A DNA stretch of 64,000 bases from Streptomyces minutiscleroticus (GTDB lineage Bacteria; Actinomycetota; Actinomycetes; Streptomycetales; Streptomycetaceae). Positions 28,956-37,944 of this stretch are shown here, one piece after another. The stretch is taken from positions 182,376 to 246,375 of the forward strand of contig NZ_BMVU01000004.1 of NCBI RefSeq assembly GCF_014650875.1. Reading direction: 5' to 3'. Positions within the stretch are counted from its first letter, which is position 1. Each line of letters opens with the position of its first letter. The notes below the pieces were generated by a model. It did no database searches, was not told the DNA's origin, and saw nothing but the letters and a program-made list of their open reading frames with translations. The translations under genes and the position numbers were made by a program.

Positions 28956-29736
28956 CTTGATTGTCGGTGACGACGGCCACCCGTCCGTACGCGGTGTCAA
29001 GGAGAGGCGACTGGATCCGGCCACCGAGCGAGGTCACCGCGCGGAGCGTCTCGTCGAGGGCGTCAACCTGGAAGTGCACCAGGAAGTGGGGCGGCATCTC
29101 GGCGGGGAAGACCGCCCGGAGGGGGCTGCGGCCTACGTCCCCGTCCTCCGCGCCGCCGGGGCCGCCGAGCAGTGCGCCGTAGAAGGGGGCGACGGTCCCG
29201 GGGTCACGCGAGTAGACCTCGGCCCGGCAGAAGGAGCCCGGCGCGTGCCGCAGTCCGAAACCCCGGTGCGCGCCGGGCTGCCAGAGCGCGAAGACGGCTC
29301 CCTCGGGGTCGGCGGCGAGCGCGGTCGTGCCGAGGCCGTCCACCTGTACGGGGTCGGTGATCACCTGTCCGCCCAGCTCACGGATGCGGCGGGCGGTCCC
29401 GGCGGCGTCGGCGCAGGCCAGGTAGACCGTCCAGGCGGTGGGCATGCGCCCGTCGCCCTTGGGCGCGAGGGCGGCGACGAGCTTTCCGCCGAGGTGGGCC
29501 GGCGTATAGGCGGCGGGGCCGGGGTCGGCCCCGGCGCCGGACCCGGACTCGGAACCGGACCCCGGCCCGTCGAAGGTCCATCCGAAGAGCCGCCCGTAGA
29601 AGCGCTTGCCCGCCTCGACGTCGGGGAGCTGGACGTCGGTCCAGCAGGGGACGCCCTCGGTGGGACCGTCGGGAACGGCGGGGCCGCCGGAGACGGTGGG
29701 ACCGGCGTGACCGGCGGGATCGGCAGATTCGGCCAT
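28927..29736 (-). CDS. VOC (glyoxalase/bleomycin-resistance fold) protein, two domains
   Basis: A 269-residue protein with two VOC modules: WTDVQLPDVEAGKRFYGRLFGWTF (about 32-55) and AEVYSRDPGTVAPFYGALLG (about 170-190), each followed by the usual beta-strands. A Gly/Ser/Asp-rich insert lies at about 57-75. Members bind metals or small ligands; the reaction cannot be predicted. The plus-strand ORF across the same DNA is an antisense shadow. Divergent from a TetR gene 104 bases away, which may regulate it. Confidence 0.85.
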   Translation of the reverse strand: MAESADPAGHAGPTVSGGPAVPDGPTEGVPCWTDVQLPDVEAGKRFYGRLFGWTFDGPGSGSESGSGAGADPGPAAYTPAHLGGKLVAALAPKGDGRMPTAWTVYLACADAAGTARRIRELGGQVITDPVQVDGLGTTALAADPEGAVFALWQPGAHRGFGLRHAPGSFCRAEVYSRDPGTVAPFYGALLGGPGGAEDGDVGRSPLRAVFPAEMPPHFLVHFQVDALDETLRAVTSLGGRIQSPLLDTAYGRVAVVTDNQGASFAVLER

Positions 29737-29840
29737 GCCGTCAAGCTAACGTCCCGCGATCCGTGGCGCGCGTTGTGCGCCCGCACCCCATTTGCAGTCG
29801 GCCGAATAGCGCCCAGATCACCCGTCGGTAAGCTGACGGC

Positions 29841-30488
29841 ATGACAGGACAGGTGCGTACCGTCGACGGCCGCGTGGCCGGTCGACGAGGGCAGGAGACC
29901 CGGCAGAAGTTGCTGGACTGCCTCAGCGAGATGCTCGGTTCCTCACCCTACAGGGACGTCAAGGTCATCGATGTCGCCCGTAAGGCGGGGACGTCGCCGG
30001 CGACCTTCTACCAGTACTTCCCGGACGTGGAGGGCGCCGTCCTGGAGCTCGCGGACCGCATGGCGGCCGAGGGCGCGGAGCTGGGCCGGCTGCTGGAGGG
30101 GCGGTCCTGGACCGGCCGGGCCGGCTGGCAGACCGCGCAGGAACTGGTCGACGGCTTCCTCGACTTCTGGCGCCGCAACGACGCGATCCTGCGCGTGGTC
30201 GACCTGGGCGCCGCCGAGGGCGACAAGCGGTTCGCGAAGATCCGTCTGAAGATCCTGAACCACGTGCACCGCCCGCTCGCCGAGACCGTCAACCAGCTGC
30301 AGTCCAAGGGCAAGGTGGACAAGGACGTCAACTCCGCGGCGCTGGCGGGCTCCCTCGTGACGATGCTCGCCTCGGCGGCCTCGCACCAGAAGGGCTACCA
30401 GTCCTGGGGCGTCAAGCAGGGGGAGGTCAGGCCGAGCCTGGCACTGCTGGTGCACCTGGGCGTGACCGGCAAGAAGCCGACGAAGTAG
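29841..30488 (+). CDS. TetR-family regulator
   Basis: A 215-residue TetR protein: HTH GRRGQETRQKLLDCLSEML and VIDVARKAGTSPATFYQYFPD (about 13-62), then a helical C-terminal domain (FLDFWRRNDAILRVVDLGAAEGDKRF) of the TetR_C_33-like type. TAAGCT lies 6 bases before the ATG, and there is no ribosome site, so the mRNA may be leaderless. A strong T-tailed terminator follows 213 bases after the stop. Divergent from the VOC gene. Confidence 0.9.
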   Translation: MTGQVRTVDGRVAGRRGQETRQKLLDCLSEMLGSSPYRDVKVIDVARKAGTSPATFYQYFPDVEGAVLELADRMAAEGAELGRLLEGRSWTGRAGWQTAQELVDGFLDFWRRNDAILRVVDLGAAEGDKRFAKIRLKILNHVHRPLAETVNQLQSKGKVDKDVNSAALAGSLVTMLASAASHQKGYQSWGVKQGEVRPSLALLVHLGVTGKKPTK

Positions 30489-30888
30489 TCCGCGCGACGG
30501 CGGTACGGCGACGGCGAATTGGCGGCGAATCCGCACCGGCCGGAAACCGGAGGACCCGGGGGAACGGGGAGCCGGAAGCCGGAGAGCCGGGACGCGGGAC
30601 TCAGGACATGGAACGACAAGGAACGGAACGAGAGGCACCACGGCCATAGGGAGCAGTAGAGGGCGCGGCGCGCGCCCGCCCGCGAGGCACACGACCTGTC
30701 CGTCAGGCGGCAGTTCACTCAGGTGGACGGCCGCCTGACTTTTTTTGTGCCGGGAGGCGGGCACGACCGTGCGGCGGTGCGGCGGCCGGGCACGGCGGGC
30801 GAGCCATGACGCTGCGGCAGGCGGGCCGCGGCGGGGCAGCGCTGCGGCAGGCGGGGCGGAGGCACGGCGGGCGGGTGATACTCGCCCC
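30489..30888. other. 400-base gap, TetR 3' region to PPOX gene
   Basis: No convincing gene. It holds the TetR 3' untranslated region, the strong terminator at 30702-30746, and Gly/Arg-biased DNA with several ggcgggc repeats just before the PPOX start. No clear promoter was seen for the PPOX gene. Confidence 0.5.
30702..30746 (+). terminator. Strong intrinsic terminator after TetR gene
   Basis: GTCAGGCGGC (30702-30711) pairs with GCCGCCTGAC (30730-30739), 10-bp stem with 18-base loop, followed by seven Ts (30740-30746). This is the clearest intrinsic terminator in the window. Confidence 0.88.
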
Positions 30889-31545
30889 ATGCCGACGGAT
30901 CTTCACGAGCTGCTGCGCTCGCTGCGCGTCTGGGACACCGACCTGCCGGACTTCGACCCGGACGACACCCCCGGCGAGCCGCTGCCGCTCTTCGCCGCGT
31001 GGCTGGCGCGGGCCGCGGCGGCGGGCCAGACCGAGCCGCACACCATGTCGCTGGCGACGGCGGGCGCCGACGGCCTGCCCGACGTGCGGACGGTGATGCT
31101 GCACGGCGCCGACGAGCGCGGCTGGTCGTTCGCGACGCACACCACCAGCAGGAAGGGCCGCCAGCTGGCCGACCGCCCGTACGCGGCCCTCGGTTTCTAC
31201 TGGCCGGCGCAGGGACGCCAGGTGCGGGTGCGCGGACCGGTCGGGAAGGCTCCGGCGGAGGAGGGCCGGGCGGATCTGGCGGTCCGTTCGACCGGCGCCC
31301 TGGCGGCCGCGCTGACCGGCCGGCAGAGCGAGGAGCTCGGTTCGGCGGCGGAGCTGGCGCGGGCCTCGGAGGCCGCGTGGGAGCGGGCGCGGCGCGAGCC
31401 CGACGCGCCCGTGCCGTCCTGGACGCTGTACCACCTGCGGCCGGACGAGGTGGAGTTCTTCCAGGGCGACGCCCGCCGCCGCCACGTGCGCCTCGTCTAC
31501 CTGCGGGACGGCGGCACGTGGCGCAAGCGGCTGCTGTGGCCGTGA
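30889..31545 (+). CDS. Pyridoxamine-phosphate-oxidase-like flavoprotein
   Basis: A 218-residue protein of the split-barrel FMN family. The N-terminal PHTMSLATAGADGLPDVRTVMLHGADERGWSFATHTTSRKG and the C-terminal YHLRPDEVEFFQG...RRHVRLVYLRDG match PNPOx-like enzymes closely, but the true pdxH is the gene at 57549-58244, so this is a paralogue of unknown substrate. The ATG 30889 opens the conserved LHELLRSLRVWDTDLPDF N-terminus; the upstream in-frame ATG 30745 lies in the terminator and is rejected. Convergent with a GNAT gene. Confidence 0.87.
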   Translation: MPTDLHELLRSLRVWDTDLPDFDPDDTPGEPLPLFAAWLARAAAAGQTEPHTMSLATAGADGLPDVRTVMLHGADERGWSFATHTTSRKGRQLADRPYAALGFYWPAQGRQVRVRGPVGKAPAEEGRADLAVRSTGALAAALTGRQSEELGSAAELARASEAAWERARREPDAPVPSWTLYHLRPDEVEFFQGDARRRHVRLVYLRDGGTWRKRLLWP

Positions 31546-31585
31546 GCCGCCGCGGTCCCGGGCGCCGGCGCCGGGTCGGATGCCC

Positions 31586-32215
31586 TCACGCCGTGGCCGG
31601 CGGGTCCGGCAGGACCAGCTCCGGCTCCGGGTCCGTCGCGAGCCGGGCGTGCAGGTGGACGTCGCGGAAGGCCTCGAACGTGCCCTCCTCGGGCATCGCG
31701 TCCCGCAGCGTGCCCTCGTAGGGGAAGCCGCAGCGCTCGGCTGTGCGGCACGAGGCCTCGTGGCCGAGCGCGTGCCCCAGTTCCAGGCGGTGCAGGCCGA
31801 GTTCCCCGAACGCCCAGCGGGCCGCGAGGGCGAGGGCCCGGGTGGCGACCTGCCGGCCGCGCGCCTCGGGCAGCACCCAGTAGCCGACCCGGGCGACCCG
31901 CATGACGTGGTCGATCTCGTTGATGCCGATCTGCCCGAGCACGGTGCCGGTGCCGGCGTCCGTGACGCAGAAGGTGACGGTGGTGCCGGCCGCGGCCGCC
32001 TCGGCCTTGGAGCGCAGTGACGCGCGGGCCGTCACCGCGTCCTCGACCTTCTTGAGCGGGGTGTTCCAGCGCAGGAAGTCGGGGTCGGTCAGCCCGCGCC
32101 GCCAGGCGTCGACGTCCGTCTCGTCCTCCGGGTCCCAGGCCCGCAGGCGCAGGCCGTGCCCGTGCGGCCCGGCGGGGTACGGGAGGGTGGCGGAGGAAGC
32201 GTGCGCATCGGTCAT
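31586..32215 (-). CDS. GNAT acetyltransferase, RimJ/RimL type
   Basis: A 209-residue GNAT. The acetyl-CoA loop region reads VGYWVLPEARGRQVATRALALAARWAFGELGLHRLEL and then NxAS-like HEASCRTAERCGFPYEGTLRD, typical of RimJ/RimL N-terminal or small-molecule acetyltransferases. ATG 32215 (MTDAHASS) is chosen; an in-frame start at 32299 adds 28 residues without support. Divergent from the monooxygenase gene, 147 bases between starts. Confidence 0.87.
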   Translation of the reverse strand: MTDAHASSATLPYPAGPHGHGLRLRAWDPEDETDVDAWRRGLTDPDFLRWNTPLKKVEDAVTARASLRSKAEAAAAGTTVTFCVTDAGTGTVLGQIGINEIDHVMRVARVGYWVLPEARGRQVATRALALAARWAFGELGLHRLELGHALGHEASCRTAERCGFPYEGTLRDAMPEEGTFEAFRDVHLHARLATDPEPELVLPDPPATA

Positions 32216-32362
32216 CCGGCCATTGAACAACGCCGGTTCGAGGACACGGACGGCACCCTCCCGGACCCGCGTCCACCCTTCTCCGTCACGCGTGATCAAT
32301 TCGCAACCGAACCCGGTCTTGACCGATACCCATCAAGGGAGGGGGTGAATACGCTCGCTCAC

Positions 32363-33559
32363 ATGGCCGACTCCCCTTCCCCCGCGCCGCACCGCGTGCC
32401 GCTCCAGCAGGACCGCCCCGTGTACGTCGTCGGGGGCGGCCCCGGCGGCCTCGCCGTGGCGCACGCCCTGCGCGCCCGCGGGGTGCGGGCCGTCGTACTG
32501 GAGAGGTCCGCGCAGGTCGGGGCCTCCTGGCGGAACCACTACGCCCGGCTGCGGCTGCACACCACGCGCCGCCTCTCCGCACTGCCCGGCCTGCCGATGC
32601 CGCGCTCCTTCGGGCGCTGGGTCGCCCGCGACGACGTGGTGCGCTACCTGGAGAAGTACGCCGAGCACCACCAGCTGGAGATCGTGACCGGCGTCGAGGT
32701 CTCCCGCGTCGAGCGCACCGACGACGGCGGCTGGCTGCTGCACGCCTCCGGCGGCCGCGAGCTCACCGGCAGCGCGGTGGTCGTCGCGACCGGCCGCAAC
32801 CACACGCCCTTCCTGCCGGACTGGCCCGGCCGCGACACCTACACCGGCGAGCTGCTGCACGCCTCCGCGTACCGCGACGCCGCCCCCTACGCCGGCCGCG
32901 ACGTCCTCGTCGTCGGCGTCGGCAACACCGGCACCGAGATCGCCCTCGACCTGGCCGAGGGCGGGGCCGCGCGGGTACGCCTCGCCGTGCGCACGCCCCC
33001 GCACATCGTGCGCCGCTCCACGCTCGGCTGGGCGGCCCAGTACTCGGCCGTCCTCGTCCGCCGGCTGCCGGTCTTCGTGGTGGACCGGCTCGCCCGGCTG
33101 GTGTGCCGGATCAGCGTCCCCGACCTGACCGCCCACGGGCTGCCGCGTCCGGCGGCCGGCCTGTACTCGCGCGTCCGGCAGGGCGCGATCCCGGTGCAGG
33201 ACACGGGCTTCGTGAAGGCCGTGCGCAAGGGCCGGATCGAGGTCGTCGGCGCGGTCGAGGGCTTCGAGGACGACAAGGTGGTCCTCGCGGGCGGCGAGCG
33301 CATCGCCCCCGAGGCCGTCGTCGCGGCGACCGGCTACCGCCGCGGTCTGGAGGGCCTCATCGGCCACCTCGGCGTCCTGGACGGCCGGGGCCGCCCCGTG
33401 GTCCGCGGCGCGCGCACCCCGAGGACGGCGCCCGGCCTGTGGTTCACCGGTTTCACCGACCCCATCAGCGGCATGCTCCGCGAACTGGGCCGCGACGCCG
33501 AGAAGATAGCCCGGGCGGTCGCGCGCGACGCGAGACGCCGCGCGCGCAGGGCCCACTGA
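32363..33559 (+). CDS. Flavin-containing monooxygenase-like oxidoreductase
   Basis: A 398-residue FAD/NAD(P) protein. The first GxGxxG motif is VVGGGPGGLAVAHALRARG (about 19-37) with GASWR after it; the second is VGVGNTGTEIALDLAEGG. Between them lies YTGELLHASAY, matching the FxGxxxHxxxY fingerprint of class B monooxygenases. Substrate unknown. Start is uncertain: ATG 32363 has no near ribosome site, whereas GTG 32345 follows AAGGGAGG but only two bases away; the two are in frame and differ by six residues. Followed by a convergent membrane protein gene. Confidence 0.87.
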   Translation: MADSPSPAPHRVPLQQDRPVYVVGGGPGGLAVAHALRARGVRAVVLERSAQVGASWRNHYARLRLHTTRRLSALPGLPMPRSFGRWVARDDVVRYLEKYAEHHQLEIVTGVEVSRVERTDDGGWLLHASGGRELTGSAVVVATGRNHTPFLPDWPGRDTYTGELLHASAYRDAAPYAGRDVLVVGVGNTGTEIALDLAEGGAARVRLAVRTPPHIVRRSTLGWAAQYSAVLVRRLPVFVVDRLARLVCRISVPDLTAHGLPRPAAGLYSRVRQGAIPVQDTGFVKAVRKGRIEVVGAVEGFEDDKVVLAGGERIAPEAVVAATGYRRGLEGLIGHLGVLDGRGRPVVRGARTPRTAPGLWFTGFTDPISGMLRELGRDAEKIARAVARDARRRARRAH

Positions 33560-33605
33560 CGGAAGACCCCGCGCCGCCCACCGGGAGGGGCGGGGAGGGC
33601 GGCGG

Positions 33606-34589
33606 TCAGCGCCTCCGCAGGATGCGCAGGTCCCCCGCGTCCGGGTCCCCGAAGAGGACGAACAGCTCGGGCTCGGCCTCGGTGCCGCCGACGGTCCAGT
33701 ACGTCTCCTCGCCGCAGCCCGCGACGCGGACGACCACGCCGTCCCGCTCCTCCGGTCCCTCGTCGAGGTACGGGTCGTGGCGGCCCTCGGTGTCCAGGAG
33801 CCACGTGCCGGCGCCCTCGCACACCGTGAAGTCCCGGGTCCACGCGTCGGTCGGGTCGTCGTCGGCCTCCGGCTCGGCGGGCACGCGGGTCAGCTCGGCC
33901 CGGCCGCCGGGGCGCAGCCGCAGCACGGCGCCCTCCTCGCCCCGCCAGTCCCCGGTGAGCTGTTCGGTGGACGGCTCCGGCGGCTCGTACTCCTCCAGGA
34001 GCCCGGTCCCGTAGGCCGCCGCCGTACCGAGGAGGATCGCCACGCAGAGGCCGCCCGAGCCGAGGGCCGTCCACCACCAGACGCCCCACACGCCGGGGAC
34101 CCGGTCCGACCTCCGTGCCCGCACGCGGGCGCGCGCCGCGCCCAGGGCGGGCAGCAGGCCGAGCCCGGCGAAGATCAGCGCGAGGAAGGGGTACGCCTCG
34201 GCGCGGAACGCGAACGCGGCCGGAACCGCCCAGACCGCCCCGACCAGCGCGGAGCACCCCAGGTACCAGGCCCACTCCGGGCCGCGGCCCGCCCGCCGGA
34301 GGGCGTACCGGGCCAGCAGGGCGGCGGGCGCCGTCTGCACGGTCGCCTGGAACAGCCCCCAGGCCATGAGCAGCGGCGGGGCGACGATGATCATGCAGGC
34401 CACACCGAACCCGATGGCACCACCGCCGTACGAGTCGTCGCCGAAAGTCGTCACCCAATGGAGAACGCCCGCCACCGGGAGCTGCGCCGCGGCCAGGGCC
34501 GCGGCCGCGTTGGTCTCCCGGCCGGGCCACGGCGCCCCCTTGTCCGTGCCCGTACCCGCGCGCCCGCGCGCCCCGCTCCCCCGGTCCAT
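33606..34589 (-). CDS. Multi-pass membrane protein with soluble C-terminal domain
   Basis: A 327-residue protein: about five transmembrane helices in residues 25-205 (including ALAAAQLPVAGVLHWVTTFG, GVACMIIVAPPLLMAWGLF and GGLCVAILLGTAAAYG), then an exported or cytoplasmic C-terminal domain with two Cys (CEGAG, AGCGEETY) and many Asp/Glu. No family recognised; similar Streptomyces proteins carry a beta-rich domain measuring a charged outside part. It is downstream of the MFS gene on the same strand but past a terminator-like hairpin. Confidence 0.75.
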   Translation of the reverse strand: MDRGSGARGRAGTGTDKGAPWPGRETNAAAALAAAQLPVAGVLHWVTTFGDDSYGGGAIGFGVACMIIVAPPLLMAWGLFQATVQTAPAALLARYALRRAGRGPEWAWYLGCSALVGAVWAVPAAFAFRAEAYPFLALIFAGLGLLPALGAARARVRARRSDRVPGVWGVWWWTALGSGGLCVAILLGTAAAYGTGLLEEYEPPEPSTEQLTGDWRGEEGAVLRLRPGGRAELTRVPAEPEADDDPTDAWTRDFTVCEGAGTWLLDTEGRHDPYLDEGPEERDGVVVRVAGCGEETYWTVGGTEAEPELFVLFGDPDAGDLRILRRR

Positions 34590-34630
34590 GGAGGTGAAGA
34601 TACGCGCGGCTTACGTGGACATGGCGGGTG

Positions 34631-34655
34631 GGGCGCCCGGACGGACCGGGCGCCC
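34631..34655 (-). terminator. Stem-loop after MFS gene
   Basis: GGGCGCCCGG (34631-34640) / CCGGGCGCCC (34646-34655), 10-bp stem and 5-base loop, 22 bases beyond the MFS stop (34677) on the minus strand. It separates the MFS gene from the membrane protein gene that follows. Confidence 0.6.
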
Positions 34656-34676
34656 GGGGCCGGGGCGGCGCCCCGC

Positions 34677-35999
34677 TCAGGCGACCGCCGCCGCTCCCCC
34701 GGCCGGCGTGGCCCCGCGCCGGATCACCAGTGCCATCAGCGCCGCCGCCGCGCACAGGGCGCCCGAGGCGTACCAGACCACGTCGTACGAGCCGAACGCG
34801 TCCCGGGCGACGCCGCCGAGGAAGGCGACGAGGGCCGCGCCCACCTGGTGGGAGGCCAGGACCCAGCCGAAGACGATGGCGCTGTCGTCGCCGTACCGCT
34901 CACGGCACAGGGCGAGCGTCGGGGGCACCGTGGCGACCCAGTCCAGGCCGTAGAAGACGATGAAGAAGAGCATCGGGAGGTGGACCGAGGGCGCCAGCAG
35001 GAGCGGGAGGAAGAGGAGGGACACCCCGCGCAGGGCGTAGTAGACCGCGAGCAGGCGGCGCGGCTCGAAGCGGTCGGTGAACCAGCCCGAGGCGATCGTG
35101 CCGACGACGTCGAAGACGCCGATCACAGCGAGCAGCGAGGCGGCCGCCGTGACGGGCATCCCGTGGTCGTGCGCGGCGGGCACGAAGTGCGTCTGGACCA
35201 GGCCGTTCGTGGACGCGCCGCAGATCGCGAAGGTGCCGGCCAGCAGCCAGAAGGGGCCGGTGCGGGCCGCCGAGAACAGGACGGTGACCGCCCGCCTCGC
35301 GGCGCCGGGGACGGGCTCGGGCCTCGGCACGAACTCCTTCGCTCCGTACGGTCGCAGACCCACGTCGGCCGGGTGGTCCCGCAGCAGCAGCCAGACGAAG
35401 GGGACGACCGCGAGGGCCGCGAGCGCGACCGTCACCGCGGCCGGGCGCCAGTCGTGCTCCGAGACGATCCAGGACAGGAGGGGCAGGAAGATCAGCTGTC
35501 CGGAGGCGGACGCGGCGGTGAGGATGCCCGTCACCAGGCCGCGCCGCTCGGTGAACCAGCGATTGGTGACGGTCGCCGCGAAGGCGAGCGCCATCGAGCC
35601 GGAGCCGAGGCCCACCAGCAGCCCCCAGCACAGCAGCAGTTGCCAGGCCGCCGTCATCCACACCGTGGCGCCGGAGCCGAGCGCGATCACCGCCAGGGCG
35701 ACGGCGACCACGCGGCGGATGCCGAAGCGGTCCATCAGCGCGGCGGCGAACGGCGCCGTCAGGCCGTACAGCGCGAGGTTGACCGAGACCGCCGCGCCGA
35801 TCGTGCCGCGCGACCAGTCGAACTCCTCGTGCAGCGGGTCGATGAGCAGGCCGGGAAGCGAGCGGAAGGCGGCGGCACCGATGATCGTCACGAAGGTGAC
35901 GGCGGCGACGAACCACGCGCGGTGCACGCGCGGCCCGCGGACCCGGCGCGGCCCGGGCCCCTGGACGGTGGTGGCGGCGGTATCGGTTGTCTGCGTCAC
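34677..35999 (-). CDS. Major facilitator superfamily transporter
   Basis: A 440-residue, 12-helix MFS protein. The loop between helices 2 and 3 is AALMDRFGIRRVV and the N-terminal segment (SLPGLLIDPLHEEFDWSRGTIGAAVSVNL) resembles the OFA/monocarboxylate-type group. It likely exports or imports an organic acid or drug. It is divergent from the AraC-type regulator 71 bases away, which is the usual arrangement for regulator-controlled transport. No cognate substrate can be inferred. Confidence 0.9.
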   Translation of the reverse strand: MTQTTDTAATTVQGPGPRRVRGPRVHRAWFVAAVTFVTIIGAAAFRSLPGLLIDPLHEEFDWSRGTIGAAVSVNLALYGLTAPFAAALMDRFGIRRVVAVALAVIALGSGATVWMTAAWQLLLCWGLLVGLGSGSMALAFAATVTNRWFTERRGLVTGILTAASASGQLIFLPLLSWIVSEHDWRPAAVTVALAALAVVPFVWLLLRDHPADVGLRPYGAKEFVPRPEPVPGAARRAVTVLFSAARTGPFWLLAGTFAICGASTNGLVQTHFVPAAHDHGMPVTAAASLLAVIGVFDVVGTIASGWFTDRFEPRRLLAVYYALRGVSLLFLPLLLAPSVHLPMLFFIVFYGLDWVATVPPTLALCRERYGDDSAIVFGWVLASHQVGAALVAFLGGVARDAFGSYDVVWYASGALCAAAALMALVIRRGATPAGGAAAVA

Positions 36000-36041
36000 G
36001 TCATAGAGCTTCTTTCACGGGATCACCGCGAACGAGTGGCC

Positions 36042-36064
36042 CGAAGGACAGCCTTCGCTAGGAT
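36042..36064. promoter_or_regulatory. CGAAGG-N4-CCTTCG dyad and -10 box at the MFS/AraC divergent promoter
   Basis: CGAAGG (36042-36047), acag, CCTTCG (36052-36057) is followed by TAGGAT (36059-36064), 6 bases before the AraC ATG. This suggests an operator overlapping a promoter whose transcript begins at the start codon (leaderless). No good -35 is seen, which fits an activated promoter. Confidence 0.45.
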
Positions 36065-36070
36065 CGGGCC

Positions 36071-37177
36071 ATGGCTTCCAGCGCCGCACGCCCCACGAGC
36101 CCCGACCGCCCCGCGGAGTCCGCGGAGTCCGCGCACCCTGCGGACCCCGAGGGCTCCGCGCCGCGTCCGCACCGGGTGGTCGTCCTCGCCCTCGACGGCC
36201 TGCTCCCCTTCGAACTCGGCATCCCGCAGCGCATCTTCGGTCGCGCCAGGACCCCGGACGGCCACCCCCTGTACGAGGTCGTGACCTGCTCGGTGCGGCC
36301 GCCGGGCCCGGTGGACACGGACGCCGACTTCGCCGTCCTCGTCGCGCACGGCCCGGAGGCGCTGGCCGAGGCGGACACGGTCGTCGTCCCCGCCTCGTAC
36401 GAGCTCGGGCCGGTCCACGAGGAGGGCGTGCTGACCGAGGAGCTGGCGGCCGCCCTCGCCCGCGTCCGCCCCGGCACCCGTCTCGTCTCCATCTGCACCG
36501 GCAGCTACGTCCTGGCCGCCGCCGGCCACCTGGACGGCCGCCCGGCGACCACGCACTGGGCCTCGGCCGGGCACTTCCAGCGGCTCTTCCCGAAGGTCAG
36601 GGTCGACGCGGACGTGCTCTTCGTCGACGACGGCGACGTGCTGACCTCCGCCGGCGTCGCCGCCGGCATCGACCTGTGCCTCCACATCGTCCGCCGCGAC
36701 CACGGCACCGCCGTCGCCAACGAGGTCGCCCGCCGCACGGTCGTGCCCCCGCACCGCGACGGCGGCCAGGCGCAGTTCATCGAGCGGCCGGTGCCCGAGC
36801 CGCAGCTCGCCACCACGACCGCCGCCCGCGCCTGGGCGCTCGGCCGGCTGCACGAGCCGATCCAGCTGCGCGACATGGCCGCGCAGGAGTCCATGTCGGT
36901 CCGCACCTTCACCCGCCGCTTCCGCCAGGAGGTGGGCGTCAGCCCCGGCCAGTGGCTCACGCTGCAGCGCGTGGAACGCGCCCGCCACCTCCTGGAGTCC
37001 ACCGGCCTGTCGATCGACCAGGTGGCCCGCGACTGCGGTTTCGGCACCGCCCAGTCGATGCGCCAGCACCTGCAGGCCACCCTGGGCGTCACCCCCACCG
37101 CCTACCGCCGCACCTTCCGCACGGCCAACGTCTCCGCCGGCCCCTCCGCCAACGCCGCTGCCGGCACCTTCGCCTGA
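36071..37177 (+). CDS. AraC-family regulator with DJ-1/PfpI domain
   Basis: A 368-residue GATase1-AraC protein of the AdpA/ArgR-like family. The N-terminal DJ-1/PfpI domain (about 35-215) has SICTGSYVLAAAG with its nucleophile-position Cys and VDDGDVLTSAGVAAGIDLCLHIV; the C-terminal has two HTH motifs (RDMAAQESMSVRTFTRRFRQEVG and DQVARDCGFGTAQSMRQHLQATLG). It is not AdpA itself by N-terminal sequence. It likely controls the divergent MFS gene. The DJ-1 domain generally serves regulation or dimerisation, not catalysis. Confidence 0.92.
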   Translation: MASSAARPTSPDRPAESAESAHPADPEGSAPRPHRVVVLALDGLLPFELGIPQRIFGRARTPDGHPLYEVVTCSVRPPGPVDTDADFAVLVAHGPEALAEADTVVVPASYELGPVHEEGVLTEELAAALARVRPGTRLVSICTGSYVLAAAGHLDGRPATTHWASAGHFQRLFPKVRVDADVLFVDDGDVLTSAGVAAGIDLCLHIVRRDHGTAVANEVARRTVVPPHRDGGQAQFIERPVPEPQLATTTAARAWALGRLHEPIQLRDMAAQESMSVRTFTRRFRQEVGVSPGQWLTLQRVERARHLLESTGLSIDQVARDCGFGTAQSMRQHLQATLGVTPTAYRRTFRTANVSAGPSANAAAGTFA

Positions 37178-37944
37178 CGCGCCGTCAGCTCGCGTGAGGC
37201 GTCGCTCGTCCCACGCGCCGAGGGCGGTCAGGGTCACGCCGGTCTCGGCGTGCGCGCCGACGGCCGCGGCCGCCCAGCACGGCACTCGCCCCGAGAAGGC
37301 GTCGCGGCGGCTCGTGGGGACGGCGTCGGGCGACGGCACCGACACGGCCCGGAGATCCTCCACCGCCGTCCACAGCCTGTGGACGAAGGCGTCCCGCGGA
37401 CGGAGAAAGCGACCCGAAGAAGGACCGGCCCGGAGGAGGGCCGGAAGAAGGGGGCCGACTCCGGGGAGGAAGAGGGTCGGTTGGCGGCGCGCCGCTGCTC
37501 GCCCCGAGCACGGCACCGCGCGCCGCCATCCGACTCCGGCGTACCCGCCCCGTCCCTCCTGGCCCTGAGGAGGCCGACGCCGAACGCGATCCGCACTCGC
37601 CGAGGGCTCCCGTCACCGAAACCCTCGTCGTCCCCTCACGGCGAATCGCTGAACACAAGCGTGATCAAACGGACACGCTTCGTCAACACCCGTTGGGGCA
37701 TTCACCCTTTAGGTACCCTTTGTCAGGGCGTGCAGTGGAAGCACGGACCGGCGCATTCGGCCCGCGCCCGCCCCATCGGGAGAAAATCCGCGCTTTCCGC
37801 GCGCCCGTCATCGCGCCCGCCGGGACCCGGACCGGACCGCGCCGTTCCGCTCTCCGCCGGAATCCCGGGACCGCCCCGTCCCTCGCCGTGCCACCCTCGG
37901 CCCACCGCACCTCCGCCCGGGAGGCCGTGCGCGTCCGGACCGTC
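37178..37944. other. 767-base stretch without a supported gene
   Basis: Minus-strand DNA at 37516-37185 reads RFLRPRDAFVHRLWTAVEDLRAV...VPCWAAAAVGAHAET, which looks gene-like, but this frame has no stop until 36023 and would run through the AraC gene; it may be a decayed gene end. Around 37657-37680 AAGCGTG-N10-CACGCTT forms a 7-bp dyad, followed by two copies of ACCCTTT (37705-37723). These look like a promoter/operator area, but no coding sequence follows on either strand. Confidence 0.35.

Noticed and set aside
28957..29844. Plus-strand ORF of 295 codons over the VOC gene
   Set aside because: Antisense shadow; the minus frame has two clear VOC modules.
36023..37516. Minus-strand ORF of 497 codons over the AraC gene and the region downstream
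   Set aside because: The part past 37185 looks slightly gene-like, but most of it is antisense to an excellent AraC regulator; at most a decayed fragment remains at 37185-37516.
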